Origin: Microbacterium sp. JZ31
GTDB lineage: Bacteria; Actinomycetota; Actinomycetes; Actinomycetales; Microbacteriaceae
Assembly: GCF_016805985.1 (NCBI RefSeq)
Contig: NZ_CP017661.1
Coordinates: 2,852,001-2,916,000 of the forward strand
Length of the DNA stretch: 64,000 nt
Direction of reading: 5' to 3'
Shown: positions 27,174-44,900 of the stretch, piece after piece
How the letters are laid out: each line of letters opens with the position of its first letter
Numbering within the stretch: the stretch's first letter is position 1
The notes under the pieces: generated by a model
Databases searched by the model: none
The model's input: only the letters and a program-made list of their open reading frames with translations
What the model was told of the DNA's origin: nothing
Position numbers and translations under genes: made by a program

Positions 27174-28316
27174 TCAGCCCAGCGAAGGCCCGGCTTCGAG
27201 CGTGCGCTCGTACTCCGCCTGCGCGGCGGCGTTGCGCTCGGTGACGCGCGCGCCGCGGCGGGCAACCCACGCGCCGAACCAGATTGTGATCTCGCGCGCG
27301 AACACGAACGCGGCGATCGCGAGCGGCGACAGCAGCTGTTCGCCGGCCTCGTCGAGGCCCTCGCTCGCGGTCATCTGCCAGAACGGCACGTCCACGAGGG
27401 CGCCGAGGATGTGACCCGCATACGCGATCAGGCCGACGAAGACGCCCAGCAGCACCCAGGCGGCCCAGCGCGCGCGGTTCACGAGCGCGCCCAGCAGCCA
27501 GAAGCCGAGGAAGAAGACGACGACGGTGGTCCAGAAGCCGAGGGACGCGATGGTCCGCAGCGAGTAGTCGGCGATGTTGTCGAGCGAGACGTCGCCGTTC
27601 AGGGCGCCGACGCCGAGCCGGGCGGCGAAGTACAGCACGGCGAAGGCGAGCGCGGCGAGGATGCCGATGGCTCCGGCGGCGCCGCGGTTGCCCTTCATGC
27701 GCGGGGGCTCGGGCGCCTGCACGTAGATCGGCGTCTGCGCCGGCGCGGCGGCCGTGGGGGCGGCGGGCTCGGGCGTCGTGGGCTCGCTCGCCGTGACGGC
27801 GGGCGATGCGGCGGGCGCGTCGTACGCGTCGCTGGCCGTGAACGTCTGCGTCTTGTCGGCCGGCTCGAACCAGGGGTCGGCCTTCTTCGCGGGCTCGCCC
27901 GAGCGGGTCGTCACCGTGGTGGTCGCACCGCGGCTCTCGAGCGCGTCGAGGTCGGCCGCGAGCGCGGCGTAGTCCGGCTCCTCGGCGGCCGGCTGCGCGG
28001 GGCGGTCATCGGCCGCGGGGCGCTCGTCCGTCGCGGGACGCTCGTCGGTCGCGGCGCGCTCGTCCGTCACCGGACGACCGTCCGACGCGTCGTCGGCGGG
28101 CCGCGTGACGGGAGCGTCGTCCTCGGGCGTCGCGACGATGTCGGTCGCGCCCGTGGTGGCACGGGCCTCGCGGCGCGTGGCGGGGAACTCGCCGGTGTCA
28201 CCCTCGGCCGGGGCGTCGGTCGCGGCAGCGGTGGTGTCGGCGTCGGCCGGCGCGGCCGTGCCCTCGATGGGCTCGCCGTCGCGGGGCTCGCTGCTCGGTC
28301 CCTTGGCGTCACTCAT
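27174..28316 (-). CDS. Membrane protein with long acidic, Ala/Pro-rich N-terminal region
   Basis: A 380-residue protein from ATG 28316 (GGAG eight bases upstream). Residues 1-205 are low-complexity Ala, Asp, Pro and Thr with repeated ATDERPA units, predicted disordered and cytoplasmic or exposed. From MKGNRGAAGAIGILAALAF near residue 205 there are about four membrane helices (IASLGFWTTVVVFFLGFWLL, AAWVLLGVFVGLIAYAGHIL, LLSPLAIAAFVFAREITIWF). It resembles uncharacterised Micrococcales proteins; I can assign no function. First gene of a possible three-gene run toward the str operon; the tandem repeat array lies immediately upstream. Confidence 0.65.
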   Translation of the reverse strand: MSDAKGPSSEPRDGEPIEGTAAPADADTTAAATDAPAEGDTGEFPATRREARATTGATDIVATPEDDAPVTRPADDASDGRPVTDERAATDERPATDERPAADDRPAQPAAEEPDYAALAADLDALESRGATTTVTTRSGEPAKKADPWFEPADKTQTFTASDAYDAPAASPAVTASEPTTPEPAAPTAAAPAQTPIYVQAPEPPRMKGNRGAAGAIGILAALAFAVLYFAARLGVGALNGDVSLDNIADYSLRTIASLGFWTTVVVFFLGFWLLGALVNRARWAAWVLLGVFVGLIAYAGHILGALVDVPFWQMTASEGLDEAGEQLLSPLAIAAFVFAREITIWFGAWVARRGARVTERNAAAQAEYERTLEAGPSLG

Positions 28317-28433
28317 CCGAAGCACTCCTCACGTCGGGGGTCTCTCCCCTGACTCCGGGAGATTAGCGCGCCTGCCGCGCGCTGCCAGGGAGCCTCGCCG
28401 CCGTCGGGTCACCTTGCCCCGCGCTGCCCTCCT

Positions 28434-29020
28434 TTGTTCGTTGAGCGAGCGAAGCGAGTCGAAACGGCGGAAACGACCCCCCGGTGCAAGCCCCGACAAC
28501 GTCCAGACTTCGCTCCTCGCTCAACGAACAGGAGGGGTGAGACCGCACCGCCCTCCCTTGTTCGTTGAGCGAGCGAAGCGAGTCGAAACGGCGGAAACGA
28601 CCCGCGGGTGCAAGCCCCGACAACGTCCGGACTTCGCTCCTCGCTCAACGAACAGGAGGGGTGAGACCGCACCGCCCTCCCTTGTTCGTTGAGCGAGCGA
28701 AGCGAGTCGAAACGGCGGAAACGACCCCCGATGCGAGCCCCGACAACGTCCGGACTTCGCTCCTCGCTCAACGAACAGGAGGGGTGAGACCGCACCGCCC
28801 TCCCTTGTTCGTTGAGCGAGCGAAGCGAGTCGAAACGGCGGAAACGACCCCCGATGCGAGCCCCGACAACGTCCGGACTTCGCTCCTCGCTCAACGAACA
28901 GGAGGGTGAGACCGCACTGCCCCCTGTCCGTTGAGCGAGCGAAGCGAGTCGAAACGGCGGAAACGACCCCCGGGTGCGAGCGCTCCTCGCGCGACGGACG
29001 GGGGCGAGCCGCGACAGGGG
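28434..29020. repeat. Tandem array of five 119-124 bp palindromic units
   Basis: This fills most of the 750-bp gap between rpoC and the next minus-strand gene. Units begin at about 28434, 28558, 28682, 28805 and 28924. The first four are nearly identical; the fifth is shorter and diverged. Each unit starts TGTTCGTTGAGCGAG and, about 90 bp later, has its exact complement CTCGCTCAACGAACA, so each unit can fold into a long hairpin; GAAGCGAGTC and GACTTCGCTC extend the stem. A 20-25 bp linker separates units. Differences between units are mostly single bases. No protein-coding sense is apparent. It looks like an amplified REP/BIME-like element. Confidence 0.85.
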
Positions 29021-29028
29021 AAACGGAG

Positions 29029-29058
29029 GAGGGCCCCAGCCGGTCGGCTGGGGCCCTC
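29029..29058 (-). terminator. Terminator-type hairpin after rpoC
   Basis: GAGGGCCCCAGCC and GGCTGGGGCCCTC form a perfect 13-bp stem with a four-base loop, 15 bp beyond the rpoC stop. On the minus strand it is followed by CTCCGTTTCC, a weak pyrimidine tract. It probably ends the rpoBC transcript before the repeat array. Confidence 0.75.
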
Positions 29059-29073
29059 ATCACGGTCTCACGC

Positions 29074-32949
<3,876 letters not shown>

Positions 32950-32988
32950 TTGATGTCTCCTGTTTGGAAATCTCTGTATCGGCCGGGC

Positions 32989-36480
<3,492 letters not shown>

Positions 36481-36654
36481 GGGGATAACCTCCATGAGCG
36501 ACCGTGGCGGGGTCGCTGAGTTTCCTTGTCGACAGGTGAGGTGCGCCGGTATCGGTCCCGCTCGGCCCACGACCCGCGCCGCTATCTGCGGGGATCGAAG
36601 GCGCCAGCCGACCACCATATGAAGGCATGGGGGATCCAAGAGGCGCAAATAGCA

Positions 36655-36683
36655 ACTATAGGCGGCACGACACGCGTTGTCCA
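36655..36683 (-). promoter_or_regulatory. rpoBC promoter
   Basis: On the minus strand TGGACA (36683-36678) and TATAGT (36660-36655) are separated by exactly 17 bp, a good match to a housekeeping sigma-70 type promoter. The transcript would start near 36648 and carry a leader of about 170 bases before the rpoB TTG. Confidence 0.7.
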
Positions 36684-36740
36684 GCGGTTCCTTGACGAAG
36701 GGTTGAACCTCGGGTATAAACCCAGGTTTCCCGCTCTCGT

Positions 36741-36812
36741 CCGCGAGACCTCATCCCTCGCGCGAGTCATCGCCGCACGACGATGTCTCGCCCCGGAGAT
36801 GAGGTCTCGCGG
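36741..36812. repeat. 72-bp nested palindrome, copy A
   Basis: Outer arms CCGCGAGACCTCATC and GATGAGGTCTCGCGG are exact complements; inner arms GCGAGTCATCG and CGATGTCTCGC pair with two mismatches around the centre CCGCACGA. It ends 21 bp before the GNAT start, between the divergent rpoB and GNAT genes. Two further copies of identical length lie at 58189 and 59458. Confidence 0.85.
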
Positions 36813-36833
36813 GCCCCGGCCCACAATGGGACC

Positions 36834-37778
36834 GTGACCGTCACCCTGGAGCCGATGCCCGCCGAGCGGTTCGACGCGTGGCGGGCCGAGACGGCGGCGC
36901 GCTTCGCCGCCCTGCGCCGCGAGTCGGGCATGCTGCCGCCCGCGGAGGCCCAGGAGCAGGGCGAGGGGATCGTCGCGAGCCGACTGCCGGACGGCGTGCA
37001 TTCCGCGGATCAGCACGTGTGCCAGATCCGGGACGACGGTCGCGTGGTGGGGACCGCGTGGCTCGAGGTGCGCGCCGATCCCCCGCACGCGATGCTCTAC
37101 GCGCTCGTCGCGGACGACGCGCGGACCGGATCCGCGGCGCTCGCCCTGGTCGAGGAGCGGGCGCGTGCGCTCGGCGCGGCGATCCTGCGGATCGACCTGT
37201 TCGCGCAGGATGACGCGGGCTGGGCTCTCCTGGAGGACCGGGGATACCGGGCCACGGACATCCAGATGCTGCTCGCGCCGCTTCCCGCGCCGCGGACACC
37301 CGGCGACCTGGTGCTGACCCGGATGACGGCCGAGCGGTACGCCGCGTTCGAGGCGCGGGTGATCGCGGAGTTCGCCGAGGACCTGGTGAACGAGGGACTG
37401 CACACGCCGGAGTCGGCGCGCGCGGAGTCGGCGCGGCAGCAGGCCGAGGCGATGCCCGACGGCGTCGACACCGAGGACGGGCTGGTCTTCCGCGCCACCG
37501 TGGACGACGTGGTGGTCGGCGCCCTGTGGCTCGACGTGCAGCGGCGCTCCACGGGTCCCCACGTGTTCGTGATGGAGCTGCACGTGGAGCCGGCGCATCG
37601 ACGCCGCGGTTTCGGCGCCGCGATGATGCGCGCCGCGGAGGACGAGGCCCGTCGCCTCGGCGCGGATTCGATCGGGCTCCACGTGTTCGGCTCCAACCAC
37701 GCGGCGAGGGCGCTGTACCGCGGCCTCGGCTACCGCGAGGCGGAGGTGCTGCTCGCGAAGGACCTCACCCGCGGCTGA
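36834..37778 (+). CDS. Protein with two GNAT acetyltransferase domains
   Basis: The 314-residue protein carries two tandem GNAT-type domains. The first (residues 1-145) is weakly conserved (TAWLEVRADPPHAMLYALVA). The second (about 155-314) keeps the acetyl-CoA loop HVEPAHRRRGFGAAMMRAAE and the late GLHVFGSNHAARALYRGLGY. It probably acetylates an amine of a small molecule or protein; the substrate is unknown and the first domain may be inactive. The start is GTG 36834; longer in-frame starts fall inside the palindrome. Confidence 0.8.
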   Translation: MTVTLEPMPAERFDAWRAETAARFAALRRESGMLPPAEAQEQGEGIVASRLPDGVHSADQHVCQIRDDGRVVGTAWLEVRADPPHAMLYALVADDARTGSAALALVEERARALGAAILRIDLFAQDDAGWALLEDRGYRATDIQMLLAPLPAPRTPGDLVLTRMTAERYAAFEARVIAEFAEDLVNEGLHTPESARAESARQQAEAMPDGVDTEDGLVFRATVDDVVVGALWLDVQRRSTGPHVFVMELHVEPAHRRRGFGAAMMRAAEDEARRLGADSIGLHVFGSNHAARALYRGLGYREAEVLLAKDLTRG

Positions 37779-38007
37779 CCGCGCTCCTTCCGAGGACCCG
37801 GCGTAGCAGAACGGCAGGCTCGCGAGCAGGATCCGGACGCATGCCCGGGGACGATCCGGGCACGCGCGGCACGGCGGCGGGCCGCGGTGGAGCGCGCCGT
37901 TAGGGTGGAGGCGGCCGGCGTCACCACCGGCGCGCGGAACCGCAGGACGGTGGTCCGCCTCCGCTCGGATGAGAGCCATCGCCGAGCGCCACGATGTTCC
38001 TTCACGT

Positions 38008-40533
38008 ATGAGCTCCCGCATCTCCATCCCTCGACCGCCGCACGCGCACATCCCTCGGCCGCGCCTGGTGCAGCGCCTCGAAGACGCGACGGGACCGGCC
38101 GTGCGGATCGTGCAGTCCCCGGCCGGCTACGGCAAGACGCAGCTGCTGGCCGAGTGGGCCCGCTCCCGGCCGCACGACGAGGCCGTCGTGTGGATCGGCG
38201 TGGATGCGTCTGCCCCGGACGACGCCTTCTGGACGACGCTGGCCGAGCGGCTCGCGCGCGTGGACCCCGAACCGTCCGACGCGGCAGAGTCCGCAGAGGA
38301 TCCGCGCGCGCGGGCGATCCGGCACGTGGCGGAGCTGCGCACGCCGGTCACCGTCGTCGTGGACGGCTTCGACGATCTCCGCCCGCCGTCGGCCGAGGAG
38401 CTGTTCCGCTGGACCTCCGCCACCGACCACGTCTCCCTCCTGCTCGCCGTGCGCTCGCACCCGCCACGGGCGCTCACATCCCGCGTCGGCGCCGCGAGCG
38501 TGCTGAGCGCGGCAGATCTCGCGTTCGACGCGGAGGAGACCGCCCGACTCGCCGCCGCCCTGGGCGCGTCGATCACGGACGCGACCGCCGCGACTCTCAC
38601 GGATGAGGCCGAGGGGTGGGCCCTGGCGATCCGCATCGCGCTGCAGCACGCGGCGGACGGCACCGTGCGCCCATGGCGCGAGAGGGGCGAGACCGTCGCC
38701 GAGGCGCAGCGTGCGCTCCTCGCACCCCTCGAGGATCATCCCGGATTCGCGGCGCTGCGGCTCGCCAGCGCCGGGGAGACCGTCTCCCCGGCGCTGGCGT
38801 CGGCCCTCGGGCTGCCGCCCGAGCACGTCGACGTGCTCGACGAGGCATGCCGACGGGGACTGGGCTGGTGGGAGGAGGACCACGGCGAGCGCTCCTTCCG
38901 ACTGCACCCTGTGATCCGGCCCGCCCTGCAGCAGCGACTCTCGCCCGAGGAGCGCAGGCACGCGTTCGGCCTCATCGCGGAGTGGATGTCGGAGCGGGAG
39001 CGCTTCGGCGAAGCGTTCGCGGCGGCGGTCGACGGCGAGCGCTGGGATCTCGCGCGCTCTCTCGCCTACACGGCGTTCCCGGAGATCACGACTCACCTCG
39101 GCTCGTCCCCCGACACCCTCCCGAAGGTGCCGACGACGGTCACCCGGTCGGATCCGATGCTCGGATTCCTCAGCGCACTGTCCCATTACACGCGCGGTCG
39201 CACCGCACAGGCCGTCAAAGCGCTCGGCTCGGCGTTCGCGACGACACAGCGACGCCGGCTGCTGACACCCGGCAAGGTCACTCCGGAGCGGGTCTGGACG
39301 CAGGGCCTGCTCACGGCGGGGCTGCGTCTCAGCGGTCGGTATGAGTTCGTCGAACCCGCGCTGCGCCGCTTCGAGAGCATGCTCGAAGCCGCGCAGGACC
39401 CCGAGGGCCTGCTCGCACCGGCGGCGGGACTATTCGCCAACGAGGTCGCCGTCACCGAGCTGTACCTGGGGAAGCTGGACGAGGCGCGCGACGCCCTCGC
39501 CCGTGCCCCGCGTCGCCCGCACAGGACGAAGAAGCAGCACTTCTACGCGGACGCGCTGGACGCGCAGATCCTCACCCTGCAGGGCCGCTTCGTCGACGCA
39601 CGCCGCGCCGTCGACAAGCTCCGCGCGGCGGGCCTTCCCGCCGGTTTCGACGAGAGCTTCTACGGCATCCCCCTCATGCTCGCCACCGCGGCGCTGCATC
39701 GCGAGCACGGCGCGCTCGACGAGGCCGCCGCGGCGCTGCACCGCACCGAGGCCCACTGGTCGACGACCGAGAACTGGCCTCTGCTGCTGGCCGCGCACGC
39801 CGAGACCGCCTGGCACCGCGACGACGCGCTGAGCGCCCTCGAGATGTTCGAGCTCCGCAGGGCGGAGCAGCATCGCCGCGCACACATCAGCCCCGCCCTG
39901 TCGGATCTGCTGCGTGCGACGCAGGCACAGCTGCTGTTGGCGGCGGGCCGTATCCCCGAGGCGCGCCAGCTCATCGGCTCTCACGGGCATCGGCCGTCAC
40001 TGGCGGCGGTCAGGGCGCAGATCCTGCTCGCCGAGGGGCGCCTGTCGGACGCATCGGAAGCCGCGGACACCGCGCTGCGCATGCCCGGCACGACTCCGCT
40101 GATGCGCGTCGACCTGCTGCTGGTGACCGCCGGGGCCGCGCTGCGCGCCGGTGACACGCACGCCGCGGCGCGGCCGTTCCGCCTCGCAGCCGAACTCGGC
40201 GCGCGCCACGGCATGCGCACGCCGTTCGCGCGACTCGGCGCGGAGGAACGGCGGCTGCTGCTGGACGAGGTGGGAGCGGACGCGGCCTGCCGCGATGCGG
40301 TGCTGGCGCGTCCTCCCCTGTTCCCCGAGAGCGCCGTCGTGCCGCGTCTGACGAAGCGGGAGCTGGCGACGCTCCACGACGTCGGGCGCGGCCTCACCCT
40401 CACCGCCTCGGCGGAGCGTCACCGCCTGTCGGTCAACACCATCAAGGCACAGCGCCGCTCGCTCTACCGCAAGCTGGGCGTCAGCACCGCGTCACAGGCG
40501 GTCTCCCGCGCGCGCGAGCTCGGACTGCTCTAG
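38008..40533 (+). CDS. MalT-like LuxR-family transcriptional regulator
   Basis: An 841-residue STAND-type activator. RLVQRLEDATG leads to a P-loop-like RIVQSPAGYGKTQLLAEWAR near residue 30 (Walker A), and TVVVDGFDDL near residue 117 is the Walker B site. Helical TPR-like repeats fill residues 350-770. A LuxR helix-turn-helix closes the protein (LTKRELATLHDVGRGLTLT, RLSVNTIKAQRRSLYRKLGV). Such proteins bind a ligand and ATP, oligomerise and bind direct DNA repeats. The start is uncertain (ATG 37969 or 38008; neither has a good ribosome site). Its last 42 bp overlap the convergent MFS gene. Confidence 0.85.
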   Translation: MSSRISIPRPPHAHIPRPRLVQRLEDATGPAVRIVQSPAGYGKTQLLAEWARSRPHDEAVVWIGVDASAPDDAFWTTLAERLARVDPEPSDAAESAEDPRARAIRHVAELRTPVTVVVDGFDDLRPPSAEELFRWTSATDHVSLLLAVRSHPPRALTSRVGAASVLSAADLAFDAEETARLAAALGASITDATAATLTDEAEGWALAIRIALQHAADGTVRPWRERGETVAEAQRALLAPLEDHPGFAALRLASAGETVSPALASALGLPPEHVDVLDEACRRGLGWWEEDHGERSFRLHPVIRPALQQRLSPEERRHAFGLIAEWMSERERFGEAFAAAVDGERWDLARSLAYTAFPEITTHLGSSPDTLPKVPTTVTRSDPMLGFLSALSHYTRGRTAQAVKALGSAFATTQRRRLLTPGKVTPERVWTQGLLTAGLRLSGRYEFVEPALRRFESMLEAAQDPEGLLAPAAGLFANEVAVTELYLGKLDEARDALARAPRRPHRTKKQHFYADALDAQILTLQGRFVDARRAVDKLRAAGLPAGFDESFYGIPLMLATAALHREHGALDEAAAALHRTEAHWSTTENWPLLLAAHAETAWHRDDALSALEMFELRRAEQHRRAHISPALSDLLRATQAQLLLAAGRIPEARQLIGSHGHRPSLAAVRAQILLAEGRLSDASEAADTALRMPGTTPLMRVDLLLVTAGAALRAGDTHAAARPFRLAAELGARHGMRTPFARLGAEERRLLLDEVGADAACRDAVLARPPLFPESAVVPRLTKRELATLHDVGRGLTLTASAERHRLSVNTIKAQRRSLYRKLGVSTASQAVSRARELGLL

Positions 40534-41760
40534 GCCGCTCCCCGTGGGCGCGACCGGCCGGCCCAGCACGGGCAGCACCGCGAGGCAGGCGAGGACGGGC
40601 ACCGTCAGCAGGACGTACATGCCCGCGTAGCCGTCGACGCCCACCGCGCGTGCAGCGCTGAGCAGTGCCGTCGCGATGAGCGGCGCCACGATGCCGCCGA
40701 GTGCGTTGCCGACGTTGAACACTCCCAGCCCGAATGCGGCGCGCGTCGGGGGCAGCAGCCCCTGCACGATCGCCCGCGACGAGGCGAAGCCGAGGGCGAT
40801 GCCGACGCCCGCCGCGAACGTGGCCACGTAGAAGAGCACCGGCGTGGGCGCGAGGGCGCGACCGAGCATCGCGGCGGTCAGCACGATCAGCGCGGCGCCG
40901 AGCAGCGTCGTCTCCCTCGGTGCACGCCTACCCAGAAGCGCGAGCGTGACGGAGGCAGTGAGCAGCCCGGCGGCACCCACGAGGGTGGCGGCCGACACCA
41001 GTCGGACCGCGTCGTGCTCGGCGAGGTCCCAGCGATCCATGAACAGGTACAGGGCGAACACGAGGCCCGCGGTGAGCTCGAGCGAGAGCACGAAGCGCAC
41101 AGCCATGACCGCGAGGAACCGCCCGGTGAGAAGCGTGCGCAACTCGACGAGCCGCCATCCTCCCGCGACGCCCTCGTCTGCGGCGGATGCGGGGGCATCC
41201 GGATCGCGCAGGACGAGCACCACGGCCGTCACCACGACGACGGCGAGAACGGGCACGACGAGCGTCATGGTCACGGTGTCGGCTGCGAACACGGCCGCGG
41301 CCGCCAGGCCGGGCAGGGTTCCGATGGTCGCCGCGGCGGAGAACACGGCACCCGCTCGCACCCTCTGCTCGGGCGCCAGGTCACGCGAGAGCATGCTGTT
41401 CACGCCCGCGAAGCAGCCGTTGTACGCGGCCTGCGTCGCCACCCATGCGACCAGGAGACTCGCCGGATCGGCCGCGAAGGCGACCGCGACGGAACCCGCA
41501 AGCCCACCGAGGACGCCGGCGATGATCCAGATCCGACGACCGCCGAACCGGCGCGGGGTGCGGTCGACGCACCAGCCGATCAGGGGATTGGCGACCATCG
41601 CGGCGGCCGAACCCGCGGCCACCACCACACCGAGCGCGCCCGGCGCAGCCGTGTCGCCGACCATGCGGGTGATCATCAGCGACAGTCCGACCACGACCGG
41701 TGCGGTGAGGGCCCCGAGCGCCGCGCACTGCACGGCGGCGAGGGCGTAGATGCGTTTCAT
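40492..41760 (-). CDS. Major facilitator superfamily transporter
   Basis: A 422-residue membrane protein with about twelve hydrophobic helices in two halves. The loop 2-3 motif appears as NPLIGWCVDRTPRRFGGRR, the GxxxDRxGRR-like MFS signature. The C-terminal half has GVGIALGFASSRAIVQGLLP and GLGVFNVGNALGGIVAPLI. The layout resembles sugar-cation (GPH-like) or drug exporters; the substrate cannot be stated. It starts at ATG 41760. Its C-terminal codons overlap the end of the convergent MalT-like gene by 42 bp. Confidence 0.82.
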   Translation of the reverse strand: MKRIYALAAVQCAALGALTAPVVVGLSLMITRMVGDTAAPGALGVVVAAGSAAAMVANPLIGWCVDRTPRRFGGRRIWIIAGVLGGLAGSVAVAFAADPASLLVAWVATQAAYNGCFAGVNSMLSRDLAPEQRVRAGAVFSAAATIGTLPGLAAAAVFAADTVTMTLVVPVLAVVVVTAVVLVLRDPDAPASAADEGVAGGWRLVELRTLLTGRFLAVMAVRFVLSLELTAGLVFALYLFMDRWDLAEHDAVRLVSAATLVGAAGLLTASVTLALLGRRAPRETTLLGAALIVLTAAMLGRALAPTPVLFYVATFAAGVGIALGFASSRAIVQGLLPPTRAAFGLGVFNVGNALGGIVAPLIATALLSAARAVGVDGYAGMYVLLTVPVLACLAVLPVLGRPVAPTGSGLEQSELARAGDRL

Positions 41761-41901
41761 GCGAGCCGAGATCCCCCAGATGCGACGGCGAAGCGACGCC
41801 CGAGGCCACCGCGGATGCGGGCAGCGCGCGCCGAGACGACGCTATCGGGTGTTCGGGTCACCGTCGGCATTGCGGCCGTCCGGTTCAGCAGCGGTGCACT
41901 C

Positions 41902-41932
41902 CCCCGGGCCTCGTTGTGGGGCGAGCCCGGGG
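41902..41932 (-). terminator. GC-rich hairpin after the giant surface protein gene
   Basis: CCCCGGGC and GCCCGGGG, extended by TCG/CGA, form a stem of about eleven pairs 18 bp beyond the stop at 41950. No T-run follows, so it is a moderate candidate terminator. Confidence 0.45.
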
Positions 41933-41949
41933 AAGCGCACCGCGTCGGT

Positions 41950-44900
41950 TCAGTGCGAGCCGTGCCGGCGCCGACGCACCGTCAGCACCATCGCCGCACC
42001 GAGCATGAGGAGGGCGACGCCGATCGCGAGCCCGGCGCCCACCGTCGCACCGGTGACCGCCAACGCCCCGTCGCCGCCGTCGGCGTCACCCGTGTCGCCC
42101 GCGCCACCACCCGCGCCGTCGGCGTCGCCGGTGCCGTCGGACGGCGCCTGGCCGTCCGGGTCGGTCGGATCCGCCGGGGGTGCGGTCACGGTGACCGGCG
42201 CGCAGCTGCGCGTCGGGTCATCCGCGCACGCCCCGTCGACCTCGACCGGGCGCCAGGGACCGGCCGGGTTAGCGACGGACGCGCTGTTGACGTACTCGCC
42301 CGGCGCGTCGTAGCGCACGGTCACCGGCAGCTCCACCGCTTCGCCCACGGGGATCTCGGCGACGGTCCAGACGATCGTCCGTCCATCGATCCGCCCCTCG
42401 GTGTCGACCACGACCGCACCCTCGGGAAGGAGATCGCTGACGACCGCGTCGATCGCGGGGATCTGCCCGGTGTTGCGCACCGAGATGACGTAGGTGACCT
42501 CGTCGCCGACCTGCGCGCGGTTCTGCTCGGCGACCTTCTCGATCTGCAGCTGACCGACGTCGAACCGGTTGACGATCACGACGGTCGCGCTCTGCACGCC
42601 CTCGGCCGGCTCCGCGATCGTGGCGGTGCCGTCGGCCGGCGCCATCGTGATCTGCGTCGCGAGGCCCGGGTCGGTCTCGGTGACGGCGCACTCGGCGCCC
42701 ACGATGATCCCCGCGATCGCGGCGCGGTAGTCGCCCGCCTCGTCGAGCGTGACCACGCCGTTGTCCGCGAGCGGCACCGTGAGGGTCTCGCCGTCCTTCT
42801 GCCACGTGCAGGAGGCCTGCGCCTGGAAGGGGCCGGCACCGAACTCGGCCACGCCGTCGCCCTCGCGCTGCTTCTCGATCGCGAGCTCGCCCGTGCGGAA
42901 GTCGTTCGCGACCAGCGCGGTCACCGCGCCGAGGGGCTCGTCGCCCTCCGGACCCGTGATCGTCACGGCGGGCGGGTCGGTGTGCTCGGTGGCGCCACCC
43001 GTCTGTGTCTCGCTCACCTCGCAGACGGTGCCCGCGGGGAACACCGCATCCACCTGCGTCGGGACGTCGGGCGTGATCGCGAGCGCGTCCTGCGTCAACA
43101 CCGTCTCGCCGCCGTAGGTGCACACGACCCGCACCGCGAAGGGCCCGTCGCCGTAGTCGGCGGCACCGTCGCCCGTGACCGTCTTGAGCACCGACAGCGT
43201 GCCGGCCTCGTAGCGGTTGGTGACGAGCGCGTTGCGGTCGGCGCCGACACGCACCCGTGCGGTGCCGTCGCCGGCGTCCTCGACCCCGTCGCCCGTGATG
43301 GCGACGGAGGCAGCGTCGTCGGAGTCGACCTCGGTCACGTCGCACGTCGCTCCCACGGGGATGGCGCCGGTGATCGTCCGGGTCTCACCGGCCGCGAGCG
43401 TGAACGCGCGGTCGGCCTCGGCGAGCTGCACCGCGAGGCCCGTGCTCGTCGTGCAGGCGAGCTCGAAGCCGAACGGCCCGAAGGCGCCCACCGTGGCCGC
43501 GGTGTCGACCTCCTTGGCGATGCGCAGCGAGCCGAAGTCGTACGCGTTCGTGACGGTGACGCGCTGCTCCTGCGGGGCGTCGCCGGGCTGCAGGATGTCG
43601 ACGGTGGCCGGCAGGCCGGAGCGACGGGTCTCGCCGAACGCGCCCACCTCACCCTGCTCGTCGACCGTGCACTGCGCGCCGAGCGGGATGCCTGTCACGG
43701 TCGCCGGCGCGTCCGGCGAGACGCTCAGCGTCGCCTGAGAGCCGAGGTCGAGCGAGGCGCCCGCCGCCGTGCACGACACGTCGACGAGGAACTCGTCGGG
43801 GGCGTACGCCGCGGCCTCGCCCTCGACGACCTTCGCGACGTCGAGTTCGCCGGCCACCAGCGTCACGCCGGCCTTCACCGGGGCGCGGTCGAGCGTGCGG
43901 CCGCTCTGCAGCACGGCGTGCGCGCCGAACTGGTTCCACGCGAATTGGTCCTCCACCGGCACCTCGACGGGCGCGCGGCTCGGGTCCGCCTCGGTGGCCG
44001 GGGCGTTGACCGTCTGGTAGCGGATCGTCACGCCGGCGCCCGGCGCGAGCACGCCGCCGGCGGCCGTGCGGAAGTCGAACTGCACGCGCAGTCCGGTGAC
44101 CTCGGCCCAGTCGCCCGTGAAGGCGGCGGCGTCGGTCCACGAATCGGCCGAGCATGTGGGGTCATCGCGCCACGCGCGACCGTCCGACCCGACGCAGACG
44201 TCCTCGCCCGTCGAGACCTGCCAGAGGATCGTCGTGCCCTCCGGCGCGTCGATCTGCAGACCCGCCGCGCCGTCGAGGATCGGACGGAACGTGGAGCCGC
44301 GGGACGAGCCGGTGGCGAGCATCACGTCGCCCGGCACAGGAAGCGGCTCGGCCACGACCAGCGACGTGTACGGGTCGGTTCCGCTGTTGACGGTCTCGAG
44401 CTTCCACGCGTCCGTCGCACCCACGACGGTGTTCGCGGCGCACGGCGTGCGGAAGTACCCCTCGGCGTCCGTGTAGCAGGAAGCCGCCGCGTTGGCCGTG
44501 TTGACCGCCCCGTCGACGAGCTCGCCGTCCACCTCACCCTTCACGCCCTTGTAGACCGCGAGCGAGGCGCCCGGAACGGGCTCGACGTAGTTCGTCGTGC
44601 CGCAGGCGTTCTCCGCCCGACCCGGCAGCACGCCCTGCCCGTTGCCGGACGTGTTGGTGCAGGCGCTGAGCGGCTGAGCCGTGGTCACCGTGAAGGCGTT
44701 CGTCGCGCGCTCGCCCTGGCGAAGGCCCGGCTTGAGCACGATGCCGAGAGTGAGGGAGTACGACTCGCCCGGCGCCATGCGCGCGGCACCCTCCGGCCAC
44801 TCGAACGAGAGCTGCCGCGTCGCGGCGTCGTAGCGGTACGTGGGCTCGAGCGACAGGCGACCGCCCTCGGAGGTCGAGAAGATCGGCTCCTCCGAGAAGT

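Noticed and set aside
28434..29020. Possible CRISPR array, because of regular repeats.
   Set aside because: Units are 119-124 bp with nearly identical contents throughout; there are no short repeats with unique spacers and no cas genes.
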